A stretch of 64,000 bases of DNA from Akkermansia muciniphila (GTDB taxonomy: Bacteria; Verrucomicrobiota; Verrucomicrobiia; Verrucomicrobiales; Akkermansiaceae): the NCBI RefSeq assembly GCF_018709685.1, contig NZ_JABDHQ010000003.1, forward strand, positions 124,001-188,000. The letters run 5' to 3'. Position 1 is the first letter of the stretch. Each line of letters starts with the position of its first letter. The notes beneath the pieces are model-generated. The model saw only the letters and a list, made by a program, of their open reading frames with translations. It was not told the origin of the DNA and did not search any database. The position numbers and the translations under genes are program-made. Below, piece after piece: positions 8,964-19,083 of this stretch.

Positions 8964-11510
8964 TTATTCTTTCACCAACTCCAATTTCCCGTTGGAATCT
9001 TTTCCTCCCACAGAACGCACCCGGGCTCTGAGGGAACACCCGTTGTTGGCGTGAATTCCTTTGGGAAGAGAGAGCTTGTAGAAAATTCCACGGGAAGGTT
9101 TCCCCGCCAATCCGGCATGCTGGTCCCGGACGAGCACTTTGTCGTTTCCCAAGAGCTCGACCCGGTCTATTTCCAGAGCATGGTTTCCGGAAGTGAAGAC
9201 AAACCGCACCCCGCGGAGCTTCTCAAGATCGGCAGAAGAAACGGGCCATTCCAGGTCACTCCATTCCGTGGATACCGTCGCGGAAGTCCAGTTTCCTATA
9301 ACTGATTTGGCGGCTTTTCTTTTCAGGGAAGCGGGGAGGGGAGGCGCCTCCCGGACAGCCTGGCGGCAGGCCTTGATAAGGTCCTCAGGCCTGTGTGCGG
9401 GACTTATGCCGGTGGAACGAACCCATTTTTCCTCCCATGTGCCCATATCCGGGTTTTTGTCCGAAAGGCGGCTCTGGATAAAATGCTCCCAGCGCGGCAG
9501 ATAATAGTCACGGATAAGACCGCTCCATATTTTTGCGGCGTAGTCGTCTACGGGAGGGCCCCATCTGCTCACCAGACGCCTGGCGTTTTTTTCATACTCG
9601 TCTTTTTCCTTCGTAGAAGCTCCGTGAGACCGGGCGAACGCTATCCAGCGCGACAGCCTCCAGGTAGAGTGCCCTTCCAGAAGGGAATCTGCCTGAAGGG
9701 CGTATTTACGGAAATAGTCCATGCACTTTTCCGCGTTTTCCTGATCCTGTTCATCCAGAGCTTCCAGAGCGGCCTGGATAGCTTCATTCATGCGTATCCC
9801 TAGGTAATGGACAGCCATCTCGACGGCATCCTGGCGGAACAGGGGAGATTGTTCCAGGCCACGGGTATTGACGAACAGGGCAAGCCCCCGCAGAAAGTCT
9901 TCACTTACGTTAACGGAACAACTGCGGGTGCCGGGCTTCATTTGCCAGTTGAAACGGGGATGGTCTTTTAAGTTGGAATAGGCCGTGCGGCGCAGCAGTC
10001 CCCAGGCCTCCTTCAAGGTATCCGGATAATTTCCGTACCTGGCCCGGCAATAATTTTCCAGATATTGCTCCACGTCCTCCTGGTGATTCCTCCATGCAGC
10101 ATCCGTGACCAGTTCGTAAATCACGTCATTGTTTTCTATTCCTTCCGGCGCCATGCCCATCCCTGCGAGACGCCCTTTGGAGGAAGAATTCAAGGCTTCC
10201 AGATGACCGTTGGCATAAAAATCCAGTACCCCGGTCATGGCGCATTTGCCGCCCATATTGGGAACTACGCTGTATACCCAGGGCTTGTTGAAAAAGCCCT
10301 TAAAAACATCCCAGTTCATGCCGTTGCGCCAAAAGGTTTTGTTATAATCCGCCGCCAGATCCAGAAGGAGCATTTTATTGTCCGGAACTTTGCTGAGCAA
10401 AGCCTTCAGGGTATCTGCATTCCAGATGTTGCGCTGGTATCCGAACATCCATCCCTGCATGACCCATACCGCATCCGGATTATTGGAGGAAATGGAACGG
10501 TAGATTTGTTCTCCAAGCGAACTGAGCATATTGTCGCGGGCTTCCGCATTCCCTTGGTTCACGGGAAGTTCCATTTCATTGAAGGAATCTGCCAGAAAGT
10601 AAGTGTTCTTCCCGAATTCCTTTTGCCATTCCTTCATGTACAGGTTCCCTATCTTGAGAAAAAGAGGCTCCTCCGGAGAAAGAAGATGGGCGTGTTTTTT
10701 TTGGGGCCATCCTCCCCACCCCAGGCGGTGAAGCTTTACTTCCGGATAAAGACGGCGTATTCCCTGGGGAACGAAACCGGAAAAAGCCGGGCAGACGGGG
10801 GTCATGCCCAGGGATTTCATTCTGTGGAGAATACGGTGCTGCAAGGCGATTTGATCCTTGTGCCAGCTGGCGGGAAGGGTGCCGTCATGATTGACTATGT
10901 TTCCCATTCGCTGCCAGGGGAGATGAGCCGGGCCCGTATAAAACTCCTGTATTTCTTTCTCCGTCAGTCCAAGCTGCTTCCATACCCGAACGGCAATCCC
11001 CTCCGTGGCGACTAAAGCCAGGGGCATATTGATGCCGTGCAGGGCCATCCAGTCTATTTCCCTTTCCCAGCGTTCCCATGTCCAGTAGGGCATTGTATAA
11101 CCATAGGTAACCACATTGAAATAATAGTGGTGGCGGAAAGGGGAAACAATGCGGCGCAGCGCAGTATCCGGCAGCTGTTCCGGCCAGCGAATGTCCTTGT
11201 TGTCCCAGGATACCATTCCCATATGGTTCTTTTTCAGAAAATCATAGAATCCCCGGCAGAGGGCCGTACCGCTGCTCCCCCGGATCGTCAGGACTTCTCC
11301 CGAGGACTTCGTCTCGAAGACATCGTGTCCGTTTTCTTTTTCAATAATTTCCAAATTCAGTTTTTCCGGGGTGCCGGCCAGGGCAGGAACGGCGCGCATC
11401 ATTACCGCGCGCGCGGCTTCCCGTTCCCTGTTTTTCTCCATATCTCCTGCGAAGGCGTGCAGGCTTGCCAGCAGCATAAGGAATAAAAATTTTGAAAAGG
11501 AAAAAATCAT
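8964..11510 (-). CDS. GH89 alpha-N-acetylglucosaminidase, secreted
   Basis: 848 residues with a signal peptide (1-21). GH89 enzymes (NAGLU family) remove terminal alpha-linked GlcNAc, for example the GlcNAc-alpha-1,4-Gal caps of gastric mucin. Order: small N-terminal domain (about 25-115), catalytic TIM barrel starting with MALHGINMPLALVATEG (about 155-171), all-helical domain, then a C-terminal beta module (about 735-848). The two catalytic acids of the family are visible: E312 in ADSFNEMELP and E456 in GMAPEGIENN. Length and motifs indicate an active enzyme. It is monocistronic, with its own terminator. Confidence 0.94.
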   Translation of the reverse strand: MIFSFSKFLFLMLLASLHAFAGDMEKNREREAARAVMMRAVPALAGTPEKLNLEIIEKENGHDVFETKSSGEVLTIRGSSGTALCRGFYDFLKKNHMGMVSWDNKDIRWPEQLPDTALRRIVSPFRHHYYFNVVTYGYTMPYWTWERWEREIDWMALHGINMPLALVATEGIAVRVWKQLGLTEKEIQEFYTGPAHLPWQRMGNIVNHDGTLPASWHKDQIALQHRILHRMKSLGMTPVCPAFSGFVPQGIRRLYPEVKLHRLGWGGWPQKKHAHLLSPEEPLFLKIGNLYMKEWQKEFGKNTYFLADSFNEMELPVNQGNAEARDNMLSSLGEQIYRSISSNNPDAVWVMQGWMFGYQRNIWNADTLKALLSKVPDNKMLLLDLAADYNKTFWRNGMNWDVFKGFFNKPWVYSVVPNMGGKCAMTGVLDFYANGHLEALNSSSKGRLAGMGMAPEGIENNDVIYELVTDAAWRNHQEDVEQYLENYCRARYGNYPDTLKEAWGLLRRTAYSNLKDHPRFNWQMKPGTRSCSVNVSEDFLRGLALFVNTRGLEQSPLFRQDAVEMAVHYLGIRMNEAIQAALEALDEQDQENAEKCMDYFRKYALQADSLLEGHSTWRLSRWIAFARSHGASTKEKDEYEKNARRLVSRWGPPVDDYAAKIWSGLIRDYYLPRWEHFIQSRLSDKNPDMGTWEEKWVRSTGISPAHRPEDLIKACRQAVREAPPLPASLKRKAAKSVIGNWTSATVSTEWSDLEWPVSSADLEKLRGVRFVFTSGNHALEIDRVELLGNDKVLVRDQHAGLAGKPSRGIFYKLSLPKGIHANNGCSLRARVRSVGGKDSNGKLELVKE

Positions 11511-11584
11511 AGTTGCGAATATACGCAGGCTAAGGAATTACCCTTTCAGGACATGGAGATATTTATGCCGTGGAATCCGGCAAA

Positions 11585-11620
11585 GGAAAAGGCCCCTGCA
11601 TGGTGCAATGCAGGGGCCTT
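11585..11620 (-). terminator. Intrinsic terminator of ilvD
   Basis: Perfect 13-bp arms (11589-11601 and 11608-11620) with a 6-nt loop. On the minus strand the stem runs into TTTTCCTTTG, 109 bp downstream of the ilvD stop codon. Confidence 0.8.
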
Positions 11621-11728
11621 GGCGGGAAAGCTTGATGACTTTTACTCCTCCCTGGGCTCCGCAGCGTTTCTTGCGCGGAGTTTCGGGCCTGGGTGCGGTT
11701 TTGTCCTTGGCGTGGAGCAAAGGGGCTC

Positions 11729-13405
11729 TTATTCCCCCCGCCGGAGGACAGCGCCATTGCTGGCGTTGGTGGCGAGCTGGCGGTAACGGCCCAGCCAGGA
11801 GGAGGAAACCTTGTTGTAAGAAGGCTTCCAGTCCGCACGGCGGCGCGCGATCTCATCTTCACTCAGATGGGCGTTCAGCGTACGGTCCGGGATGGAATAC
11901 TCAATGATGTCCCCGTTCCGCAACAGGCCGATCAGGCCGCCTTCCGCCGCTTCCGGGGAAATATGGCCGATGCAGGCGCCATGGGTGGCGCCGGAAAAAC
12001 GGCCGTCCGTGATCAGCGCCACTTCCGCGCCGAGGCCCTGCCCCATGATGTAAGAGGTGGGGGCCAGCATCTCCTGCATGCCGGGGCCGCCCTTGGGCCC
12101 TTCATTGCGGATGACGACCACGTCCCCGGACTTCACCTTTCCGGCAAGAATGCCTTCGCAGGCTTCCTCCTGGGACTCGAAAATCACGGCGGGGCCGCTG
12201 AAGCTCATCATATCCGGATGCACGCCGGCCTTCTTCACCACGGCGCCTTCCCGGGCCAGGTTGCCGAACAGGATAGCCAGGCCGCCGTCACGGGAATAAG
12301 CCTTTTCCAGAGGATGGATGACGGTTTCATCCGTAATGCCGCAACCTTCCACGGTTTCACCCAGCGTCTTTCCGCTGACGGTGACGGCATCCAGATGGAG
12401 GGCGCCGGGAATGCGGGCGATCTCATGGATGATGGCGCTCACGCCGCCGGCGCGCAGGACGTCCTGCATGTGGAAATGGGAGGAAGGGGCCACCTTGCAG
12501 ATATTCGGCGTGCGCCGGGAAATATCGTTGATGCGCTGAAGATCATACTCCACCCCCGCTTCCCGGGCGATCGCCAGCGTATGGAGCACGGTGTTGGAAC
12601 TGCCGCCCATCGCCATGTCGATCGCAAAAGCGTTGTCAATGGCGTCACGGTTCACGATGTCGCGCGGCAGAGGGCCGTCCGCCTTCGCCATTTCCACAGC
12701 GCGCCGCGCGGTCAGTTTCCAGAACTCCTTGCGCTCCTCGGACGTAGCCAGCAGGGAGCCGTTGCCGGGGAGGGCCAGGCCGATTACCTCACTCAGGCAA
12801 TTCATGGAATTGGCCGTAAACATGCCGGAGCAGGAGCCGGCGCCCGGACAGGCGCGGCATTCCAGGGAATGGAGCTCCGCCGCATTGATCTTGCCGGCCT
12901 TGAAACGGGCCACGGCTTCAAACACGCTGTTCAGGTCCAGCACGGTGCCGTCCTCCGCCATGCCTGCAGCCATCGGGCCGCCGCTGCAGAAAATGGTGGG
13001 AATGTTGCAGCGCAAAGCGCCCATGATCATACCGGGAACAATCTTGTCACAATTCGGAATGCAGATCATGGCGTCAAATGCATGGGCGCTCAACATCGTC
13101 TCCACGCTGTCCGCGATCAATTCACGGCTGGGCAGGGAAAACTTCATGCCGCCATGCCCCATGGCAATGCCGTCACAGACGCCGGGCAGGTTGAACTCCA
13201 CGGGAGTTCCCCCGGCCTTGCGCACTTCCTCCTTGATGAGGGCGGCTACCTTGTTCAGGTGGACGTGGCCCGGAATCACCTCATTAAAGGAATTGCAAAT
13301 GGCAATGAAAGGACGGCTCAAATCCTCATCCGTCATTCCCGTGGCACGCATCAGACTGCGGTGCGGCGCACGCTCAAAACCTGCTTTAACTCTATCGCTT
13401 CGCAT
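11729..13405 (-). CDS. ilvD: Dihydroxy-acid dehydratase
   Basis: Converts dihydroxy acids to 2-keto acids in valine, leucine and isoleucine synthesis. It has the expected Fe-S cysteines in [22 protein letters not shown] and [17 protein letters not shown], and the full family length (558 residues). The ATG at 13405 (MRSDRVK) matches the normal IlvD start. A TTG two codons upstream is less likely. No other ilv gene is adjacent. Confidence 0.95.
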   Translation of the reverse strand: MRSDRVKAGFERAPHRSLMRATGMTDEDLSRPFIAICNSFNEVIPGHVHLNKVAALIKEEVRKAGGTPVEFNLPGVCDGIAMGHGGMKFSLPSRELIADSVETMLSAHAFDAMICIPNCDKIVPGMIMGALRCNIPTIFCSGGPMAAGMAEDGTVLDLNSVFEAVARFKAGKINAAELHSLECRACPGAGSCSGMFTANSMNCLSEVIGLALPGNGSLLATSEERKEFWKLTARRAVEMAKADGPLPRDIVNRDAIDNAFAIDMAMGGSSNTVLHTLAIAREAGVEYDLQRINDISRRTPNICKVAPSSHFHMQDVLRAGGVSAIIHEIARIPGALHLDAVTVSGKTLGETVEGCGITDETVIHPLEKAYSRDGGLAILFGNLAREGAVVKKAGVHPDMMSFSGPAVIFESQEEACEGILAGKVKSGDVVVIRNEGPKGGPGMQEMLAPTSYIMGQGLGAEVALITDGRFSGATHGACIGHISPEAAEGGLIGLLRNGDIIEYSIPDRTLNAHLSEDEIARRRADWKPSYNKVSSSWLGRYRQLATNASNGAVLRRGE

Positions 13406-13620
13406 AAACAATATATTGTTGCGGACAAGTATATCACATGACGCAGGGAAGAGAAGTTGAATCTAGGCCAGCCTTGCAAAACGGAAACGCCTCCGTTACA
13501 GTTTGTTTGCATCAGGAAAGGCCTTATCCGCCCGGGAACGCCCTCCGGACGGGGAAATGTGAACGAATCGTCACATCTAATATCGGGACACGGCCCCTCC
13601 CCTCATCGTAAAAAACAGCC

Positions 13621-14325
13621 ATGGCAACCATTCTTATCGCTGAAGACGATCACGCCATCTCAGACCTAGTGGCCTACAACCTGGAACGTGCAGGCCATAC
13701 GCCCCTGGCGGCTTACGACGGGCTTACCGCGCTGGAAGTGGCGCGCAGGGACAAGCCGGAACTGATCCTGCTGGACCAGATGATGCCCGGCATGGACGGC
13801 CACGGCGTGCTGCGGGAACTGCGCCGGGACAGCCGCACGCAGAACATCCCCGTCATCTTCCTGACCGCCAAGGCCCAGGCGGAAGACCGCATCCAGGGAT
13901 TGGAGCTGGGTGCGGACGACTATGTGACCAAGCCGTTCAGCCCCAAGGAACTTGTACTGCGCGTAGCCAGCGTGCTGAAACGGTGCGAACACACGCCGGG
14001 CAGCGTCATTGCGGAATACGGCCCCTTTACCTTTGACAAAAACGCCCTCAAATTCTACATCGACAAGGAGGAAGTGGAACTGACGGCCACGGAATTCAAG
14101 CTCATGATCTACATGGTTGAACGGGAAGGCCAGACCCTGAACCGCAACGACCTGCTGAGCTGCGTATGGGGGTACAGCCACCAGGCCCAGAGCCGCACGC
14201 TGGACACGCACATGAAACGGCTGCGCCAGAAACTGTCCTCTTATGCGGACTGCATTGAAACCGTCCGCAGCATCGGTTACCGCTTTACTCTGCCGGGGCG
14301 CCGACCGCCCAGGGAAAAAGCCTAA
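13621..14325 (+). CDS. phoB: PhoB-type response regulator (OmpR/PhoB family)
   Basis: 234 residues. The receiver domain (1-~120) has the acidic pair E8/D9/D10, the phosphorylation site D52 (ILLDQMMPGMDG) and the FLTAKAQ Lys. A winged-helix effector domain (about 130-228) ends in the typical TVRSIGYRF. It is followed after 12 bp by a sensor kinase, so the pair is one operon. Close similarity to PhoB/PhoR suggests phosphate sensing, but no pst genes or clear pho boxes are visible here, so that role is inference. Confidence 0.88.
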   Translation: MATILIAEDDHAISDLVAYNLERAGHTPLAAYDGLTALEVARRDKPELILLDQMMPGMDGHGVLRELRRDSRTQNIPVIFLTAKAQAEDRIQGLELGADDYVTKPFSPKELVLRVASVLKRCEHTPGSVIAEYGPFTFDKNALKFYIDKEEVELTATEFKLMIYMVEREGQTLNRNDLLSCVWGYSHQAQSRTLDTHMKRLRQKLSSYADCIETVRSIGYRFTLPGRRPPREKA

Positions 14326-14337
14326 CGCTCAGGTTCC

Positions 14338-15564
14338 ATGTCGGCCATCGACTACATTCTCATCATTCTGGTTCTGGCCTCCCTGTACCTGAACTGGCAT
14401 CTGGTCCAGGTATGCCGGTCTGCCATGAAAGCCAGGAAAAAGGCCCTGCGGGACGCACAGCGGCTGCTGAAGCGCGGAGAGGAAGCCCAGGAGCAGGCCA
14501 TTGCAGATAAACGGCGCTTTCTGGAAGCCCTGGGGGAGGCCTTCCTGCTCATCGGACCTGCCGGACACATTGTGCTGGCCAATACGCTGGCCAGGGAACT
14601 CTTTCAGGAAGACCGGCTGGAAGGACGCAAAGCGGACGCCCTGGTCTGCAACCAGGAACTGCTGGGGCACGTTCAGGAAGCCTTTGACACGGACGGCCCC
14701 GTCACCAAGGAATTCACGCTGAGCGCCGTCAACTCCCCCGGCGGCGTGCAGAACGGCATCACGGCCTGGCACCTGGACAGCGCCATCACGGACACCCCGA
14801 TCAGGGAAAAGCGCATCCTGCTGCGCAACGTCACGCAGAACTACCTCACCAACCAGATGCGCCGGGACTTTGTGGCGAACGCCTCCCACGAGCTGCGCAC
14901 GCCGCTCACCATCATCGTGGGGTATCTGGAAAACCTGATGGAGGACGACCTGGTGGAGGAAAGCCCCGGACTGGCGCGCAAATTCATCGGCGTCATGCAC
15001 CAGAACAGCCAGCGGCTCATGAACATCATTGAAGACATGCTCATGATCTCCAAACTGGAATCAGGCCACAAGGCCATCCTGAAGGAGCAGTGGTTCCACA
15101 TCACCTCCTGCGTGGACGACGTCTTCTCCCGCCTGGACTCCATCCGGGAGAAAAAACAGGCCGTCCTTCACATGGACATTCCGCCGGACTGGGAACTCTA
15201 CGGGGACCCCTTCTACTGGACGCAAGTCCTGTTCAACCTGGTGGAAAACGCCCTCAAGCAAAATACGGCCCCGGACCTCTCCGTCACCGTGGCGGCAGCC
15301 AGGACGCCGGAAGCCTGCGTCATCACCGTCACGGACACGGGCGTAGGCATCCCCGCGGAAAGCCTCCCCTTCCTCTTCAACCGCTTTTACCGGGTGGAAA
15401 CCCACCACTCCTCTGAAATCAAGGGAACGGGCCTGGGCCTTTCCATCGTGAAACGCGCCGTGGAAGCGCACGACGGCGCCATCACCGTCTCCAGCATCCC
15501 CCACCGGGAAACCGTCTTCACCATCACCATCCCCCTGAAACGGTTCCGGGAAGAAGCCTCCTGA
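14338..15564 (+). CDS. phoR: PhoR-type sensor histidine kinase
   Basis: 408 residues. One transmembrane helix (about 5-22) leads straight into a short coiled region and a PAS-like domain (about 58-165), with no periplasmic sensor. The phospho-acceptor H184 lies in NASHELRTPLTII, and the ATPase domain has NLVENALKQ, TDTGVGIP and GTGLGLSIV. This layout is that of PhoR kinases, which sense through membrane partners rather than a ligand-binding loop. Partner of the regulator 12 bp upstream. Confidence 0.87.
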   Translation: MSAIDYILIILVLASLYLNWHLVQVCRSAMKARKKALRDAQRLLKRGEEAQEQAIADKRRFLEALGEAFLLIGPAGHIVLANTLARELFQEDRLEGRKADALVCNQELLGHVQEAFDTDGPVTKEFTLSAVNSPGGVQNGITAWHLDSAITDTPIREKRILLRNVTQNYLTNQMRRDFVANASHELRTPLTIIVGYLENLMEDDLVEESPGLARKFIGVMHQNSQRLMNIIEDMLMISKLESGHKAILKEQWFHITSCVDDVFSRLDSIREKKQAVLHMDIPPDWELYGDPFYWTQVLFNLVENALKQNTAPDLSVTVAAARTPEACVITVTDTGVGIPAESLPFLFNRFYRVETHHSSEIKGTGLGLSIVKRAVEAHDGAITVSSIPHRETVFTITIPLKRFREEAS

Positions 15565-15716
15565 AATAACGCAGGCGCTAAAACGCCATGGGCATAAACC
15601 AGGCTATATTCAGAAGATAAATGATCCGTAGAAATTCCCGGAGCGGATTTAAAACCCTCTTTCATTCCCGTTAATTCGTATTTCCCTTCTTCTCCGGAGT
15701 TGCCTTTTAAAAAGGG

Positions 15717-15757
15717 AAAAAGAAAAACGGCGTCCTTCCATGATTTGGAGGACGCCG
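15717..15757 (-). terminator. Intrinsic terminator of the pepP-hisG-34 aa operon
   Basis: 9-bp arms CGGCGTCCT (15728-15736) and AGGACGCCG (15749-15757). On the minus strand the stem is followed by TTTTTCTTTTTCCC, 55 bp after the stop of the small basic protein. Confidence 0.82.
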
Positions 15758-15811
15758 GGATTTTCCGGAAATCGGATAGACTGCCAGTTTGAGCAGCGAA
15801 GCGCACAAACC

Positions 15812-15916
15812 TTAGGACTTGTAACGCAAACGCTTCTTGTGACGGTTCTGACGCATGCGCTTGCTGCGCTTATGCTTGTTGATTTTTGCTTTACGGCGTT
15901 TTTTGAGCGATCCCAT
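15812..15916 (-). CDS. 34-residue basic protein, AURKAIP1/COX24 (mS38-like) type
   Basis: The ORF reads MGSLKKRRKAKINKHKRSKR followed by MRQNRHKKRLRYKS: 34 residues, about half Lys/Arg. The MGS start and the KxHKRxKRxRxxRHKKR pattern match the small AURKAIP1/COX24-domain proteins found in Bacteroidota and Chlamydia/Verrucomicrobia, related to mitochondrial ribosomal protein mS38. It probably binds the small ribosomal subunit (inference). It lies 41 bp downstream of hisG, followed by a strong terminator. It is short enough to be missed by gene callers. Confidence 0.82.
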   Translation of the reverse strand: MGSLKKRRKAKINKHKRSKRMRQNRHKKRLRYKS

Positions 15917-15957
15917 GATTGTGGTTCGTTTGTTGTTTTACTGTGGTGAGAAAAAAG

Positions 15958-16833
15958 TTAGTAGACCAGCTTGTTGAGCGGGTATTCAATGATGCCTTCC
16001 GCGCCCAGGGCCTTGAGCTGGGGAATGATATCCCGCACGACGGATTCGTCAATGACGGTTTCCACGGCCAGCCAGCCTTCTTCCGCCAGATGGGAGATGG
16101 TGGGGCGGCGCAGGGACGGCAGGGCTTCCACCAGGCCATTCAGGGAAACCGCGGGGAGGTTCATTTTCAGGCCCACTTTCCGGCGGGCTTCCAGGGCACC
16201 CCTGAGCATCATGACCAGGCTTTCCAGCTTCTGCTTCTTCCACTCGTCCTGCATGGTTTCCCGGTTCGCGATGAACTGGGGGTAGGAGGTCATCAGGGTG
16301 TCCACGATGCGGAGCTTGTTGGCCTTGATGGAACTGCCCGTTTCCGTGATGTCCACAATGGCGTCCACCAGTTCCGGCACTTTCACTTCCGTGGCGCCCC
16401 AGGAGAATTCCACATGGGCCTTGATGCCTTTTTCCTGAAGCCAGCGTTCCGTGATGCCCACGCCTTCCGTGGCGATGCGCTTGCCCTGCAGGTCATCCGC
16501 GCAGGTGATGGGGGAGTCTTCCGGAACTACCAGCACCCAGCGGGTGGGCTTGGAGGTGGCTTTGGAGTATTGAAGGTCCGTCAGCACTTCCACGTCCGCG
16601 CGGTTTTCATAAATCCAGTCGCGTCCGGTGATGCCGCAGTCGATGAAACCGTCATTGACGTAGCGGCCGATTTCCTGCGCACGGATCAGAAAGAGTTCCA
16701 AATCGTCGTCGTCGCAAGTCGGGCGGTATCCGCGGCTGGACACATATACATTGTAGCCGGCCTTGCGGAACAATTCCACGGTGGAGTCCTGCAAACTGCC
16801 TTTGGGAAGTGCTATTTTGAGTTTCTTCGACAT
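15958..16833 (-). CDS. hisG: ATP phosphoribosyltransferase, long form
   Basis: First step of histidine synthesis. The ATG at 16833 ([15 protein letters not shown]) gives 291 residues. An upstream ATG would add 8 unconserved residues. The catalytic domain has DCGITGRDW and an NxNADIVDxxETG-type loop ([16 protein letters not shown]). The C-terminal domain (about 215-291, including [19 protein letters not shown]) is the HisG_C regulatory domain of the long form, which binds histidine and makes HisZ unnecessary. It is 65 bp downstream of pepP, apparently in one transcript. Confidence 0.94.
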   Translation of the reverse strand: MSKKLKIALPKGSLQDSTVELFRKAGYNVYVSSRGYRPTCDDDDLELFLIRAQEIGRYVNDGFIDCGITGRDWIYENRADVEVLTDLQYSKATSKPTRWVLVVPEDSPITCADDLQGKRIATEGVGITERWLQEKGIKAHVEFSWGATEVKVPELVDAIVDITETGSSIKANKLRIVDTLMTSYPQFIANRETMQDEWKKQKLESLVMMLRGALEARRKVGLKMNLPAVSLNGLVEALPSLRRPTISHLAEEGWLAVETVIDESVVRDIIPQLKALGAEGIIEYPLNKLVY

Positions 16834-16898
16834 GATGGGACGGGAATGAAAACCCACGCGGGCCTCATTGTCAAGTTTAGAACCGAATCCGCCCCATT

Positions 16899-18182
16899 TT
16901 ACCGGGCCATGAGCCGTTCAATGTCATCGGGCAGCAGGGGCACGTCCCCCAGCAGGTCGATGTTTTCCGTTTCCCCGATCAGGATGTCGTTTTCCAGGCG
17001 GATGCCTATGCCTTCTTCCGCAATGTAGATACCCGGCTCAATGGTAAAGACCATGCCCGGGAGCACCACGGGGTTGGGTTCCCCTACGTCGTGCACGTCC
17101 AGCCCCAGGAAGTGGGAGCAGCCGTGCATGTAGTATTTCCGGACGATGGGGGGATCAGACGGTTTTTCCGCCACCTGCGCGGGCGTGATGAGCCCCAGCT
17201 TGACGAGTTCTCCGGCGGCAAAGACGCGCACCAGCCGTTCGTATTCCGATTTCAGAATGCCGGGCCTCAGGATGCTTTTGGCGTACGTCATCATGTTCAG
17301 CACGCTTTCATATACGGCGCGCTGGCGGGGAGTGAATTTTCCGTTCACGGGAACGGTACGGGTCATGTCGGAGTTGTAGTTGCCGTATTCCGTGCCTATG
17401 TCCATGAGCACCAGGTCGCCGTCCTCGCACCGCTTGTCATTCTGGATGTAGTGCAGTACGCAGGTGTCCTTTCCGGAGGCGATGATGGGCAGGAAGGAGA
17501 ATTTGCGCGGTCCCCGGCTGATGAATTCATTCGCCAGAAAACCTTCTATCTGCCATTCCCCCACGCCCGGCTTGATGAAGCCGAGGAGAGCGCGGAAGCC
17601 TTCATTGGTGATTTCACAGGCTTTTTTGAGCGCCTTGATTTCTTCCGGCTTTTTGATCTGCCGCATGTCGGACAGAAGTTCATAGACGTTTTTCAGGATC
17701 GCGTCCGGGAATTTTTCCTTCAGGTCCTTGGTCATGCGGGCATTGCGCGTTTCCACCGGGCAGGTGCAGCGGGGATGCTGGTTGGCTTCCACAAAGACCA
17801 TCCTGGCGGCCGGAACCAGGTTGTCCAGCAGCGCATCATATTCCTTGGTCCAGCGCACGTCCCGGATGCTGCTCAATTCTCTCGCCTGGTCCTGCGTGAG
17901 GCGGGCACCTTCCCAGATGGCGATTTGTTCATTCGTTTCCCGCAGCAGCAGGATTTCATCCCAGCCGTCTTCCCGGATGGTCATGATCAGGACGGTTTCC
18001 TCCTGGTCAATTCCGGTAAGGTAAAAGAGGTTGGCATTCTGGTGCAGGGCAAACGTGCCGTCCGCATTCGTGGGGAATACGTCGTTGGCATGCAGGATCA
18101 GCATACTGCCGGCGGGCAGGCGGGAAGCCAGTTCCGCACGATTGCCGGCAAAAAAGGAGGAAGGAAGCGGCTCGTATCTCAT
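16899..18182 (-). CDS. pepP: Xaa-Pro aminopeptidase (M24B)
   Basis: 427 residues. Removes N-terminal residues that precede proline. Aminopeptidase P N-terminal domain (about 1-140), then the pita-bread metal domain. Metal ligands are visible: D in [11 protein letters not shown] in [11 protein letters not shown] in [16 protein letters not shown] in FTIEPGIYI and E in [10 protein letters not shown]. No signal peptide, so cytoplasmic. First gene of the pepP-hisG-34 aa run. Confidence 0.92.
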   Translation of the reverse strand: MRYEPLPSSFFAGNRAELASRLPAGSMLILHANDVFPTNADGTFALHQNANLFYLTGIDQEETVLIMTIREDGWDEILLLRETNEQIAIWEGARLTQDQARELSSIRDVRWTKEYDALLDNLVPAARMVFVEANQHPRCTCPVETRNARMTKDLKEKFPDAILKNVYELLSDMRQIKKPEEIKALKKACEITNEGFRALLGFIKPGVGEWQIEGFLANEFISRGPRKFSFLPIIASGKDTCVLHYIQNDKRCEDGDLVLMDIGTEYGNYNSDMTRTVPVNGKFTPRQRAVYESVLNMMTYAKSILRPGILKSEYERLVRVFAAGELVKLGLITPAQVAEKPSDPPIVRKYYMHGCSHFLGLDVHDVGEPNPVVLPGMVFTIEPGIYIAEEGIGIRLENDILIGETENIDLLGDVPLLPDDIERLMAR

Positions 18183-18300
18183 ACGGACAGCATGCCCCGC
18201 TTTTCCATCTTGTCAATCATCCATCCGGACACGGAACGGCCTTCCGGCAGCGCTTGTTAAGTTCTTGCACGCGGGGATTCTTTTGTCCATTCTGGATTTC

Positions 18301-19002
18301 ATGCTCCTCCGTGCAGTTTTTTCCGCCGCGGCCATCCTTTTTCTGGGGGTTTCCTGCTCATCCGGCCCTTACCGTCCCGTTTCACCGCTCATTACACATG
18401 CCACGGATATCCAGGAGGTGCACGGCAGCCTCAGCGGCGTCTGGTGCCACCCCTCCGCCGGACAGTTCCTCTGGAAGAAGCAGGAACGGCAGTATGTTTA
18501 TGTGGCCCCGGTGAATATCCAGGCCGTCCGGCAGCAGTTTCCGGAAGCAGCCCCTTACCTGGCGCGTGAATTCCGGGATTCCATGCAAAAGGAGGTGCGC
18601 CTTCTCATTGACCGCAGAAATGCGCAGCCCGGCAACCACCTCCATTGGGTGCTGAGCGACCGCCCGCGCACGCCCGGAGTGAAGATTTCCCTGGCGATCG
18701 TCCATCTGAAGCCCACGGACGTGGGCGGAAAAGTAGCGGCCCTGGGCGTGGGCATCGTTTCTCCCATTCCAGGTATTTCCTTTATCATCAACCATCTCGC
18801 TTCCGGAGCCGTAGGAGTTGAGGGCAACATTGCTGCCCTGGACAACGGAACTGCCCTGAAGGAGTTTTACGGACGCAACCGGGACCCCATCAATATTTTC
18901 TCCTGCAATAGTTTTGAGGAGTTCGCCTGTGACAAGTACAACCTGGACCGCTTTGCCGCGCAGATTGCGGAAATGCTGGCGGAAAACCCGGTAAAGCCCT
19001 GA
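18301..19002 (+). CDS. Putative lipoprotein, DUF3313-like, copy 1
   Basis: 233 residues. MLLRAVFSAAAILFLGVSC is a lipoprotein signal, with lipobox LGVSC and Cys at about 19. The mature protein is paralogous to the next gene: both share SPLITH, YVAPVNI, a segment LKPTDVGG, and a late NxDPIxxFS/EFAxDxxNL segment. The LKPTDVGG part resembles DUF3313 lipoproteins, of unknown function. The ATG at 18301 is set by the signal peptide; the frame is open further upstream. Divergent from pepP (118 bp apart). Confidence 0.78.
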   Translation: MLLRAVFSAAAILFLGVSCSSGPYRPVSPLITHATDIQEVHGSLSGVWCHPSAGQFLWKKQERQYVYVAPVNIQAVRQQFPEAAPYLAREFRDSMQKEVRLLIDRRNAQPGNHLHWVLSDRPRTPGVKISLAIVHLKPTDVGGKVAALGVGIVSPIPGISFIINHLASGAVGVEGNIAALDNGTALKEFYGRNRDPINIFSCNSFEEFACDKYNLDRFAAQIAEMLAENPVKP

Positions 19003-19083
19003 TTTTTTCCCTGCCGGAAAAACTCTTGATGACAATCGGGTCATGACTCTAACACCGGGCATCCGGCATCCGTCTTAACCTGC

